From Phaeoceros laevis (taxonomy: Eukaryota > Anthocerotophyta > Anthocerotopsida > Notothyladales): a DNA stretch of 53,620 nt. Of the stretch, positions 33,983-44,878 are shown piece by piece. Both the position numbers and the translations under genes were made by a program. A model generated the notes under the pieces. It had not been told where the DNA came from. It searched no databases and saw only the letters and a program-made list of their open reading frames with translations. The stretch is taken from positions 1 through 53,620 of the forward strand of contig JBNGIQ010009419.1 in NCBI GenBank assembly GCA_049999765.1, in the 5' to 3' direction. How positions within the stretch are numbered: the stretch's first letter is position 1; every line of letters starts with the position of its first letter.

Positions 33983-34141
33983 ATTCGGGGATGGTTGATG
34001 GCGCACGGCATGTGGATGGCACGGCGATGGGGGATCCGAGGGCAACAGCGCAGGCTGGATGCGGAGGAGGTGGAGCCCGGCATCGGACGAGCTCTTGGTG
34101 TTGAATGACGGACTCTGGGGTGAGGGCGTGGGAGTAAGAGC

Positions 34142-36685
34142 ATGGGAGACTTGGAGTCGGGCGGAGGGGCCTGGGATGGGGCAGCAGCAGAGGCCGGGGG
34201 GACGGGGGCCTCCCGTTCCATCTCCGGGGGCTCCCTACCTCCAAGAAAGAGGCTGCTGGCGGGCCTGAAGCAGAACGGTGGCTATCTGGGGTCGTCCTCG
34301 CCTTCCGCCTCGGCGGTCACATCTCCGGCCTCGGTGCTGCACAGTTCGGGCACCTCGGGGGCTGCGGGGGCCCAGGGTTTGGAGGTGGCAGGACTGGACA
34401 GCACGCTGGATGGCGCGGGCACGGTGGTGGTGAAGCAGGAGGATGGGTGCATGAGTTGCGGGGGACAGGATGGTGGAGCCGGCTGGAGGAGGATCAAGCG
34501 CAGCGGCGTCTTCCACCGCCTGTGCAATCCCTGCGCGCAGCTCTTCAGCAAGAACATGTGTTGCCCTTACTGCCTGGTTGGCTACCACGAGCTCTCGCAG
34601 ATTGGAGATCCTGCGGTGTGGCTGCTCTGCTGCAAGTGCCGCCGCTCCGTGCATGTGGACTGCGAGCTCAAGCAGGCGGCCAGGACTAAAGCGGATCCCG
34701 CATCGTATGCCTGTCCGGAGTGCACCCAACCTAGGAGGCTGCGGGAGCCCGCTAACGGCTTCAAGAGCAGGGGATTTTCGGGCCGAGTGGGAACTAATTC
34801 CGCGCCGGAACCGGGCCAATGTATATCGTCGGCAGCAGCGGAGTGCTCCAGCCCTTCGCACAAGAAACCCCGTATGAGTCGGGCCAGGCTTATTGACCCC
34901 GCGGCTGCGCATCCGCAGGCGGACAGGGCAACTATGGACGGCGGCGCTGGCCCCGCCTCTGCAACTAAAGCTGGCCTCTCTGCTACGCCTCGGAAGCATC
35001 ACTTGTCGCCGATTTCTGCGGAGGAGGCTGCCGCAGCCGCCAAGGTTGCAGCGGCCGCGGCCACCAAGGCTGCGGCGGCTGCCAAGGCCACTGCTGCCGC
35101 CAAAGCTTCTGTGGCAGTGAAAGCGGCTGCAGCAGCCAAGGCCGCCCTGGAGGCGGCTGCTCTGGCGGCGCGGGCCGAAGCACAGGCACGGGCGGAGTTG
35201 CGCAGGAACTCCAGTCGCTCGGATGTCAGGGCATCTATGACATCCAAGCTAACCAGGGAGAGTTCAGGCAATTCGGAGAAAGAGAGGGTGGAAAGATCGG
35301 AGGGCAGGGGTGACAAGTTGGAAGCGAAGGACGAGAAGACGGAAGATGGCAAGGTTCCACAGTCCTCCATCGACGATGGGGAGCTGGCTCGGCAGCTGCA
35401 TCGCGAAATCAACAGCTCTCCCAGAATATCACGGAGTCTCACCCCTTTGCGCAGGAAAGCCTCGGGTCGCTTGCTTGGTACACCAGGTGGCAGTCCAGGA
35501 ATTGATGGTGCAACTAGGGTATGGCCCCGGAGTGGAACGCCCACAGAACCTCGTTCGCAACAGCAAACGAGGCCACGTTCGTTCACGTGCAAGGATGGAA
35601 AGCGGTTGGATGCCAGGATTGCTAGGCATGAGTACAAGAGACCCGAAGGCGAGGTAACGGAAAGTGGTGCCCCCACATCCGATTTTGAGGAAGGGGCTTT
35701 CGATTCTTTGCAGCACATGGACGACGATATGCAGTCAATGGTGGTGAAGGCGGAGCCTATTGATGTTGATCAGTGCTTTGCCCTAGACACAGCCGGTGAC
35801 CCTGCGTTAAGTAAACCGGAACCTGAAGTGTACTATACTGCTACAGATGCCGCTGTTGGCCTGATCCATGACAGCAAGGTTCACAATGAGGCATGCATAC
35901 CAGCTCTCATCCAAGGAGGTAGCAGTGCCACCGGTCCTGCAGAGCCAGTCATCACCGGGGATGGGACCGCAGGAACGTCAGATATAGTCATGGATGGTGA
36001 TTTTAGGGTGGATGCCAGTCGATGGGAGCAGCAGAATGAAGCTCTCTCACTCATGGCAACCTTGATTGCTGAAGATGAAGATTACAGAGGTAGGGATCAA
36101 GAAATGGATGACCATCTAACGGCAGAGGAAATGGCCGAGGTAAATGCCAGTGCGACTGCAGAGGCACAACATATGGAAGTGCTGGATGCGGTTAACAGTG
36201 ATATGCAACTTGGCGATGGTGTCGAAGCTGAAAATAGTGGCGGAGCATTGGAGGCTGGTATTGGGCCGTCAGATGCAATTGTCCAGAGCGACACTTTCCA
36301 CTCTTTGAGTCCACATACAAGTGGGCAGGAAACAGAGCAAGTTTCCGGAGCACTGGAGGAGACGGCCGGCAGCCCCAGGCCCACTTTGCAACAAGACACA
36401 GTAGAAACCCTAGCTGATGCAGAGCGGGACACTTTAGCTGATGGAACTAATAACGACGACCCGGAACCCTCGCAAAGGAACGGGTCTGCAGAGAATGGAG
36501 GGAGGACTAGCCCTCTGGCTGTAGCTGGGAATGGAGAATCATGGCATCCAACCAAGTTGAAAGGACTGGCTTCAGGAGGCCAAGCGTTTGCAGGTGGTGT
36601 GAGCATCTCCTCTTTTGGACCAACCGCTAACTTACCTGTGCGCACACCTGCTTTTGCTAGTGGGGCAACAGGGAGGCATGTGTGA
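34142..36685 (+). CDS. Zinc-finger (extended PHD/RING-like) nuclear protein with poly-Ala/Lys segment
   Basis: A single open frame of 847 aa. A Cys/His-rich domain spans residues about 103-194: CMSC, LCNPC, CCPYC, LLCCKC, VHVDCE and YACPEC, the arrangement of plant RING/FYVE/PHD-superfamily proteins, so it may read or bind chromatin; no exact function can be given. Residues about 294-350 are an Ala/Lys-rich helix-like run (AAAAAKVAAAAATKAAAAA) resembling histone H1-type tails. The rest is low-complexity and acidic, with Ser/Arg patches (SPRISRSLTPLRRK), and ends FASGATGRHV. The start at 34142 is the first ATG of the frame after the gap; a further 5' exon in the gap cannot be excluded. The ORF is uninterrupted and GC-rich, unlike its intron-rich neighbours. 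Confidence 0.8.
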   Translation: MGDLESGGGAWDGAAAEAGGTGASRSISGGSLPPRKRLLAGLKQNGGYLGSSSPSASAVTSPASVLHSSGTSGAAGAQGLEVAGLDSTLDGAGTVVVKQEDGCMSCGGQDGGAGWRRIKRSGVFHRLCNPCAQLFSKNMCCPYCLVGYHELSQIGDPAVWLLCCKCRRSVHVDCELKQAARTKADPASYACPECTQPRRLREPANGFKSRGFSGRVGTNSAPEPGQCISSAAAECSSPSHKKPRMSRARLIDPAAAHPQADRATMDGGAGPASATKAGLSATPRKHHLSPISAEEAAAAAKVAAAAATKAAAAAKATAAAKASVAVKAAAAAKAALEAAALAARAEAQARAELRRNSSRSDVRASMTSKLTRESSGNSEKERVERSEGRGDKLEAKDEKTEDGKVPQSSIDDGELARQLHREINSSPRISRSLTPLRRKASGRLLGTPGGSPGIDGATRVWPRSGTPTEPRSQQQTRPRSFTCKDGKRLDARIARHEYKRPEGEVTESGAPTSDFEEGAFDSLQHMDDDMQSMVVKAEPIDVDQCFALDTAGDPALSKPEPEVYYTATDAAVGLIHDSKVHNEACIPALIQGGSSATGPAEPVITGDGTAGTSDIVMDGDFRVDASRWEQQNEALSLMATLIAEDEDYRGRDQEMDDHLTAEEMAEVNASATAEAQHMEVLDAVNSDMQLGDGVEAENSGGALEAGIGPSDAIVQSDTFHSLSPHTSGQETEQVSGALEETAGSPRPTLQQDTVETLADAERDTLADGTNNDDPEPSQRNGSAENGGRTSPLAVAGNGESWHPTKLKGLASGGQAFAGGVSISSFGPTANLPVRTPAFASGATGRHV

Positions 36686-39449
36686 CTGCAGCATGGCAAT
36701 TTCAACTCGGTAACGTTTAACATGGCCTTTCTTTTTTAAGTCCAGTTTTGCTTTATAATTTTATTGGTTGTGTATTTCTCTGCTTGATGGTCTTGAGCCA
36801 ATTTGTACAGAATTCCTGGTTGGCAGTATGGTATTGTGTTTGTTTAATGTATGTTTCAGGTCTTTGCATGGTGATGGGAGACAAACAATCCATCAGTATA
36901 CAATTGTTTTGTATGGTTGTTGTATGTCCCGTCAATTAGATAAGTAGGGAACTAAGTATCTCAGAATCTTCACAGAGGGTGTAATTCTTGTCCAGAATAT
37001 TGTATTCTAGCTTACTTCGATGGTAGCTGCTGGACTATCGGTGTGATATTGGGCCTAAGCTGTACAGAGCGTATTACTTGTCTCTGGGTACTACCCCTTC
37101 CTAGATGAGAGGAGTAGGTTGTTGTTTTGAATCTCTTGTAAAGGTTGCAGATGAACTTTGTACTTCTATATCTAGTCCTGTGAAGAGTATTTGACTATTC
37201 TACTAGTTCTTAACCACTGCGACTTGTGGAGTTGGAATGGAGGCTTCTTTGCTGAGTATGGTGGCGGTTGTTTTCTAGGTTGGAGACATGAAGACATGGG
37301 ATAAGCCGAAGCAGCATGCGATATGCTTGCCAAGGTTTTGTCGAGAAAGCCAGCCCTAGTTTCTAGGAAAGAGTGCCGAGCTCCCACTGTGCACTATATT
37401 CTGGTTCCTCCCGACCTTGTAACAACAGTCACGTATAGCAAAGAGGTTATATGCTTTGTGGTGGTCAGCAAGGCCAAGACATGCAACGGGGTATTGTGCT
37501 TTAAGGTCCATATGTTGTGAGTCAATCAATTCATTCTGGCTTGGAAACAGTAGCAGGTTTTGGTTCTGAGCTCTGGCAATGATGGTATACCATAGTGAAT
37601 TCATGTGCATGTTTGCTGTAGGAAAGGGTTGCCATATTATGAAGTGCATTTACATGTAGCATCAGTTGTTTTATGGAGAGCTGGAGTTTTTCTACCAGCT
37701 GTAAATAACTACTGTATCATTGTGTCATGACCAGCAGACAGACAAGGCTATCCAGGCCACAGCCACCTTTCATTAATTTGTTGTCCCAGCGGGCTGCTTT
37801 TCGAACTCCAGTGGACGTTTAGGTCCTAGGTTACCTCTTGGTATATCGAGAATCGTCTAATCCGATTCCAGCTGCGAACTTGTTTGTGCCCCTCTATGGT
37901 TATTCTTTGGAATGAGTACCTGGAGTGTAGAAGGGCCAGCTCTATGCTTGGGAACAAACTTTTGGACCTTGTTTTCAGAAGCGCAGAAACATGTTATTCC
38001 CTGTGGAACATGCGTTTTGGTATTCCCGGTGCTCTTTGTTTGGCGCGCAAATTGGTAGACGATCTAGAACGTTCACCTAAAAGGCTGAAGCGTTTTCTTG
38101 GCTACCGTGAACTTTGTCTGTCTTTAGTAGGAAAGGTTTCTGGCTGGTTTGATTATTTTGCCTGGGCAATGTGGTCTTTACGTAAGCACAATAAATAAAC
38201 CTCACCTCCTTCCCTTGTAAGAATTGCATTCCCATTAGAGGCTGGGTTGCTGGGGTTCAAGAGTTATGAGGATTTGAAATCCTGCCTTTCCCTTTGTGGC
38301 TATGTAGGGGTGCTTAGTGTAAGCACGATAATCAACCTTTGAGTTTCTTCTTCCCTCCATAAGAATTGCATTCCGTTAGAGATTGCGTTAGTAGGGTTAA
38401 AGAGGTATGAGGATGTGAAATCCTCCTTTTCTCGTGATACCCATATAGGCACAAAAGTGTAATTGAAGCTAAATCTTGTCTCAACCTAAGCTCAAATAAG
38501 CTCAAAAATTTTGAAAATTAGAAGAATACACAAAACTTCTTTCCATCAATGGTTGGAGCTTGTCCACAAACCGAATTGTCATTGTCACAAGATGTTTATT
38601 GAACTTAGAGCTAAATGCTTGCAAAGTTAGTATGGGCGATTAATGTTCAAATGTGTTGCCCCTTTATCCTTGACCAGAAGCGCTTTAATTGTTGTTTTTG
38701 GATAAACACCTCATTTTGGCTGTTGTGATTTTCAAGTCTTCTTTGTTATGCACGTGAATAAAGATTGTGTAAAGCATACCCAAGTTTTGGAAATTGAAGA
38801 CCATTACAAGGATCTCCATTTTGCTTAATAGCAAACACAACATCCACCTTTGAATGAATGAATGAATTGTAGTATATACTACCCTTGAATGAATGAATGA
38901 AATCTTTCCGATCTGGGCAATAGGCCGACCGGGCAACAAAATGGTTGCGTACTCGACTCGGTCTGAGGACCCTATCCGATTTCTAAGTTTTTCCTAAGAG
39001 TTTTTTGGTCGATCCTAGGTAACTCTCTACTTGCATACAGACCTTAAAAGCTAGTTATTTCCTTTTACTTTGTTTTGTGGAACACATATTACATACATGT
39101 TTATAATTTAAGGGCTCTTGCATTTTCGGATAACCCTAAATGTCACACAATCCATATTGGGCTCGTCTCATTTCTAGCCACCGTGTTCTGCACAAACCTG
39201 TGATACTCAGCCATAATTGGGCTTATTTAGTGCTAATCAATTTTGCATCGATCAATGGGCACGGGACTCACAAATGATTTTTCTATGACGTGAAGTGTTG
39301 TTTAGGGGTTGATCATAGGCATCTGACTAGCTAGCTACTTTGGTTATTGAATAGAGAAAGAACTTCAAAAGAGCTTACATTGTTGTATCACAAGACGATA
39401 TCCATGGAGCATGGATAGCCTCAAAGTCTTGAAGCCAATCCTCGAAGTA
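36686..39449. other. Intergenic stretch before the retroelement
   Basis: 3' UTR of the zinc-finger gene followed by AT-rich DNA. A frame at 37884-38198 (104 aa) has no family I know. Contains the imperfect direct repeat at 38182-38435 and GAAT/TGAA microsatellite-like runs near 38850-38900. Confidence 0.55.
38182..38435 (+). repeat. Imperfect direct repeat (~115 bp, two copies)
   Basis: About 38182-38293 and 38319-38435 align through GTAAGCAC, TAAGAATTGCATTCC, TTAGAG and TATGAGGAT-TGAAATCCT. The offset changes from 137 to 142 bp because of small indels. The origin is not known. Confidence 0.75.
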
Positions 39450-39454
39450 GGGTG

Positions 39455-39686
39455 TGTCATGGCACTAGCCAGGGCTAGAAGCAGACCACAGGCAGAGTTA
39501 AGTCCTCAGGTTAGGAGCGTGTCCCTTCTGTTCTCGCAGGGACTCGTGCATAAAATAATGCCGTTAACATCGGCTGTGCCAAGCATGCACAGGATAGGCC
39601 GCCCGTTTCGGGCTGTAAGCGGTGGTTTTACACCCTTAAATACTCAGCTTCGAGCCCTGGCTCAGGGCCGATGGTTCGCCATTACA
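39455..39686 (+). repeat. 5' LTR of the chromovirus (232 bp)
   Basis: Starts TGTCATGG and ends CATTACA. It matches the 3' LTR except for three transitions and the absence of a 13-bp segment present in the 3' copy after CACAGGA. Confidence 0.95.
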
Positions 39687-39688
39687 AC

Positions 39689-39700
39689 TGATATCAGAGC
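39689..39700 (+). promoter_or_regulatory. Primer-binding site (initiator tRNA-Met type)
   Basis: TGATATCAGAGC follows the LTR end after 2 bases. It differs at one position from the canonical plant PBS TGGTATCAGAGC. Confidence 0.8.
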
Positions 39701-40086
39701 CTCTGTCGCACGAGAGCGACAGGTCCTGTGGATGAGTGACGAAGCCCGGCTCGTGGCACTGCTGCCATCGACCGCGGATCTCCCTCGTAGTAGGGCAATA
39801 CACATCCGGCTGTGGTGTATCATCTCCGAACCGTGCCCACACACGCATGCAGAGCTGATCAGCGGATTGGCCTTGGTGAAGCACTATCGGCGACGGCTAC
39901 CCCTGCATTGCATCATCGGATTAGTGGAGGTGCTGCTCCCGAAATTGAGAGGGCCAGAGTTGGCGGAGTGGACGACGATCGAGAAGGGAGCATGGAGGTT
40001 GCTGTGCCACCACCTCGGGGAGGTACTGTACCTGATCGGGCCCGGGACGGAGTGCTTTAGAGCGCAGGTGGACGAAATCATAAGAG

Positions 40087-41198
40087 ATGGGCGATCACGG
40101 CGCGATGCCGACAGAGCTACTGGAGCCGGGCGCGGCGATGGCGCTGGTACGGGCGCAGGCGGAGCGCCTGGCGCAACTTGAAGTTGCGCTGCAGCAGCAG
40201 CAAGCTGAAACGGACCGGGCGGTGCAGGCGGCACAGTCGGCCCGGGCCAAGCAGGCATTGCAGGCCGCGCGTGCTGCCCAAGCAGCTCAGGCAGCGCAGG
40301 AGGCGCATGTAGCGGCGCAGGCCGCCCAAGTGGCCCATGCCGCGCAAGGGGCGCAGGCAGGCCACAGCGTGGGCAAGAGTTCACACGGCGGGGGAGGACG
40401 ACTCCGAATCCCGAGTTTTACGAGGGGAGACGGGACGCCCTAGCGGTCGAGCAGTGGCTCTACCAGCTAGGGCAGTACCTCCATCTCCAGGGGACGCCGG
40501 AGGAGCAGCACGTAAGCTTTGCCAGCATCTACCTAAAGGGATCTGCCCTCCTATGGTGGCTGCAGCGCGAAATGCAGGTGCGCAGGGGGGAGGTGGCCCC
40601 TTACCTGGATTTGGAGAGTTTTGCGGATGGCATTCGAGAGCAGTTTGTCCCTGTGCAAGGGAAGCAAGAGGCCAGGGATAAGCTGGCGAGGCTGGTGCAG
40701 AAGGGCACGGTAGCTGCCTACGCAGAGGAATTCCTCTCCCTTGTGCTGGCAGTGCCCGGCATGACAGAGGAGGAGAAGCTGGACCGTTTCACGAGGGGAC
40801 TACGGCGACAGGCACGCAAGGAAGTCACCCTCAGGGAGTGCACGACCTTACAACAGGCCATGTCCATTGCCGGGAAGGTGGATGCGCTGTACCTGGAGGC
40901 CACGGGACGAGTGGCACAAGGAGGCGGCCCCAGGGCATTCCGAGCACCCAACGACAAAGCTGTGCCCATGGAGATTGGGCAGGTGAGGGAATTTAACGGT
41001 GAGTGCTATAACTGTGGGGCTTGGGGCCATCGGGCATCGGAATGCACGCAGGGTCCGGCCTGTCCGCAGGGAAGAGGAGCGGGAGGCAGAGGACGAGGGA
41101 GACGCCCTCCAGACCGGCAGCAGCCCCGACGCCAGGTCAACCAAATTGAGGAAGAAGCCACAATGGCGGGAAACGAGTGCCCTCAGCCGGAGGGGTGA
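40087..41198 (+). pseudogene. Gag of the chromovirus, frameshifted
   Basis: The N-terminal part (from 40087) is a Gln/Ala-rich coiled coil (QAERLAQLEVALQQQQAE). It ends in a stop at 40441-40443. The capsid part continues in another frame (NPEFYEGRRDALAVEQW from about 40407), so one indel lies near 40400. The capsid reads through to the zinc knuckle CYNCGAWGHRASEC (CX2CX4HX4C, about 41006-41047) and an Arg/Gly-rich tail, ending at 41198. Confidence 0.85.
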
Positions 41199-41221
41199 AG
41201 GCTGAGGGTGGGACGAACCCC

Positions 41222-44200
41222 AGGCGGGCAGGTTGCAGCAGGGTAAGCAACCTCTTTAAGGTGGCTGGCAGATTGAATGGATAGGCATGCATCTTTCTAA
41301 TCGACTGCGGGGCGACGAGTAATTTTCTATCTCTGGATTTTGCACGCACACACAGCTTCCTCACGGAGGAGGAGGGAGGAAGCGTTAGCTTTGGCGACGG
41401 GAGGGTGGCTGCCCAGCCGTCACAGATCACCAAGAAACTGAATATGCGCATAGGGGAGCATCGGGAGCACTTAGAATTTGTAGCCACCACCCTGGACAGC
41501 AGTTATGACGCCATTCTTGGCATGCCCTGGCTGGAGTATCATGACCCTGCAGTGACATGGAAGACCCGGGAGTTGATGCTGCAACTAGGGAGGCGACAGG
41601 TAATTATAAAAGGGGGCAGGCCATGTAGAGTAGACCAACCTGCAGCTGCACAAATCCACCAGGTGAGTGCCCAGTCCATCCGTCGTGATTTAAAGAGGAA
41701 GGGGACTCAATTTTTGCTATGCGTGATCCGTGAAAAGGGCAAGGCTGGTCAGCCATGCCCCGCTACTGATCCCAAGCTTCGACAGCTGCTGCAGGAATTT
41801 AGCGATGTGTTGGTTGATGGCCTACCATCTGGCCTCCCCACTTCCAGACCATGCGACCATGGCATCGAACTACTACCGGGCCAGCACAAGCCGCCCAACA
41901 GGCCAATCTAGCGAATGTCGCCAGCAGAACTACTTGAAGCAAAGAGACAGATTCAACAGCTCCTAGAAAGAGGTTACATCATACCTTCCCGCTCTCCGTA
42001 TGGTGCACCGATTTTGTTCACAAAAAAGAAAAACGGTGGGCTTCGTATGTGCATTGACTATCGGGGACTCAACAACATCACCAAAAGAGACAGTTTTCCC
42101 CTGCCCAGGATTGATGAGTTACTTGAAAGTCTGACAGGAGCTAAGTTCTTTTCCAAATTGGATTTGGCCGCAGGATACCACCAAATACGGGTCAAAGAAG
42201 AAGATATAGAGAAGACAGCCTTCAATACTAGGTACGGCCACTTTGAGTGGCTCGTTCTGAGCTTCGGGCTTTGCAATGCCCCGGCCACATTTCAATCGCT
42301 GATGAGTAATACCTTTCATGATCTGATTGGCCAAGGGGTCCTTATTTACCTCGATGATCTGTTGGTCTACAGCAAAACCAGGGAGGAGCACTACCTGAAG
42401 CTGAGACAGGTCCTGCAGAGGCTACGTTCTAGTCAATTGTACGCTCAGACAAGTAAGTGTGAGTTTCTCACACCAGGTCTAGAATATCTTGGGCACTTGT
42501 TAGATGCAGAAGGCATTAGAGTAGATCCAAAAAAGGTGGAGATAGTTCAAGCATGGCCTCAGCCTCGTAATGTTTCTGACCTTCAATCATTTTTAGGGTT
42601 GGCTTCTTATTACCGCAAGTTTGTGAACAGCTTCGCAAAGATTGCTAACCCCCTCACAAGTCTTCTGCAGCACACAAAGAGTTAGGCATGGGGACACAAA
42701 CAGGAACAAGCCTTCCAAGCCCTCAAGCAGGCACCCACTTCTGCCCCGGTCCTCATATACCCAGATGCCCGTTTTCCTTTTATCATTGCCACAGATGCAT
42801 CTGATTTCGCTGTTGGAGCCGTTTTGCAACAGGATCAAGGCCAGGGACTGCAACCTATTGCCTATTACAGCAGGAAACTGAAGGGTGCCGAGATTACCTG
42901 GTCAACACACGAAAAGGAAGCACTTGCTCAGGTACTTGCTCTCAAAGAGTGGCGCTGTTTCGTTGAGGGCATGTCGTTTGTGTTAGAAACTGATCACAGC
43001 CCCCTTAAGTACCTTCAGACTCAACCCATGCTCTCCCGCAAGCAGGCTAGGTGTCTCGAATTTTTTCAGCAGTTCACCTTTTCGGTCCAGTATAAGAAAG
43101 GATCTCACAATAGAGTTGCTGATGCCTTAAGTTGGTTGCACGTCAACCAGGTTCAGGCTACCTGGACGCTGCAACCTGGCTGGGAGGAAGAGATTAAGGA
43201 AGCCCTGTCAGTTGACATCGAGGTCAGGGCTGCATACAAGGCAATCAAGGAGCACAGCCGAGATTGGGAAGAGAAAGAAGGCTTGCTGTATTTTCAAGGA
43301 CGCCTCTATGTTCCTAACTTAGCCCATATGCGTTTGAGCCTGTTACAGGAGGCACATGAAGCACCTTCAGCCGCCCATCCTGGCATTGGGCGCACACTTG
43401 CTGCACTGTCCGAGTCCTACTACTAGAAAGAGATGAAACAGGACGTCCGTGACTTTGTCACCACATGCGATATTTGTCAAAGGGTAAAGGCACCTCGTAC
43501 CTGGCCAGGTGGGTTGCTTCAGCCAATTCCAGTGCCACTCAGGCCTTGGGAGCAGATAGGGCTGACTTTATAGTAGGGCTGCCTAGGACTCCTGATGGTT
43601 TTGACGCAATACTTGTACTCGTTGACAAGTTTAGCAGAATGGTGCACCTAGTAGCCACCAGAGAAACATGCACGGCAGAACAAGCTGCTGACTTGTTCAT
43701 AAGGCATGTTTACAAACTCCATGGATTGCCCGGGGCTATAATATTTGACAGGGACCCTCGTTTCACGTCCCATTTCTGGCAGGAGATTCACAAGGGATTG
43801 GGAACCAAGCTCTGTTTGTCCACGGCGTTTCACCCACAAAGCGACGGGGCCACGGAACGAGCCAATCAATCAGTAGAAGACATGCTCAGGACATTTGTAA
43901 GTGCTCGCCAGGAGAGGTGGGAACAATTTTTGCACTTCATTGAATTCGCATTCAACAACACGGTGAATGCTTCTACAGGGGTCACACCCTTTTTTCTATG
44001 TAGCTCACGCCCCCGCACGCTACTGAATGCTGTGATCCCAACCCATGGGAGGGTGCCTGCAGCTACGGACTACTTGCGCTCAAGGGTGGAAGCTCTACAG
44101 CTAGCGCGGTAGCATGTGCAAGAGGCACAAAACCGCCAGGCCCAGCAAGCTAACCGGCACAGGCGAGACCAGTCCTTCGCGCCAGGAGACCTGGTAATGC

Positions 44201-44628
44201 TCTCCGCCCGACACCTGCAGAATCCCGGTGGCGTTCGTAAGCTGTCTGATCGCTGGGTCGAACCATTCCCGGTAGTGCGTGCTATTGGTGCTGCTGCGTT
44301 CCAGCTCGCCTTGCCGCCCACTAGCCGTATTCACGATGTTTTTCATTCGTCCATGTTGAAGCCTTACAGGGGAGTGCCACCAGATCGACCCCCAGCCGAC
44401 CTGTCCTACGGGGAACCGGAGTTCGAGGTAGAAGCCCTGTTGCAACACTGCCAAGTCTGCAGGAGATTGCAGTTTCTGGTGCTTTGGAGAGGGTACCCCC
44501 TGTCGGAGGCTACATGGGAACCCCTGGCAAACTTAACACACTGTCAGGAAATCTTGGCGACTACATCAGGCAACACCGACTCGTTGTACCTGGCTTCGAG
44601 GGCGAAGCCAGCCCCCCCCGGGAATAGT
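41222..44628 (+). pseudogene. Pol of the chromovirus (PR-RT-RH-IN-chromodomain), with stops
   Basis: PR is visible around LIDCGATSNFLSLDF, followed by LGMPWLEYHDP. RT runs from about 41915 with ILFTKKKNGGLRMCIDYR and catalytic YLDD at 42347-42358. RNase H starts FIIATDASDFAVGAVL. IN has ADFIVGLPRTPDGFD, FDRDPRF and HPQSDGATERAN (the DDE residues). The C-terminus (about 44425-44570, FLVLWRGYPLSEATWEP) has the chromodomain signature that gives chromoviruses their name and may steer integration to marked chromatin. Stops at 41909, 42683 and 44110 are in frame; IN is shifted by one base near 43563. Confidence 0.9.
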
Positions 44629-44873
44629 TGTCATGGCACTAGCCAGGGCTAGAAGCAGACCACAGGCAGAGTTAAGTCCTCAGGTTAGGAGCGTGTCCCT
44701 TCTGTTCTCGCAGGGACTCGTGCATGAAATAATGCCGTTAACATCGGTTGTGCCAAGCATGCACAGGACCGTCACTCAGGATAGGCCGCCCGTTTCGGGC
44801 TGTAAGCGGTGGTTTTACACCCTTAAATACTCAGCTTCAAGCCCTGGCTCAGGGCCGATGGTTCGCCATTACA
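44629..44873 (+). repeat. 3' LTR of the chromovirus (245 bp)
   Basis: Same ends as the 5' LTR. It carries an additional 13 bp (CCGTCACTCAGGA region) next to a near-identical short motif, which looks like local slippage. It is preceded by a C8-G3 run and GGGAATAGT, the likely polypurine-tract area. Confidence 0.95.
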
Positions 44874-44878
44874 GGGTG

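Larger units (their letters stand above)
39450..44878 (+). mobile_element. Ty3/gypsy chromovirus LTR retrotransposon, complete but decayed
   Basis: The element has TG...CA LTRs (39455-39686 and 44629-44873) flanked by a 5-bp target-site duplication GGGTG (39450-39454 and 44874-44878). A primer-binding site for initiator tRNA-Met follows the 5' LTR. Internally: Gag with a zinc knuckle, PR, RT (YLDD), RNase H, IN (DDE) and a chromodomain-like C-terminus, in the order that defines Ty3/gypsy. The coding part is interrupted by in-frame stops (near 41271, 41909, 42683, 43424 and 44110) and frameshifts (near 40400 and 43563), so the copy is not autonomous. The LTRs differ by only three transitions and one 13-bp indel. 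Confidence 0.95.

Noticed and set aside
37884-38198. 104-aa open frame
   Set aside because: No family, no splice context and no neighbouring exons; plausible as a chance frame.
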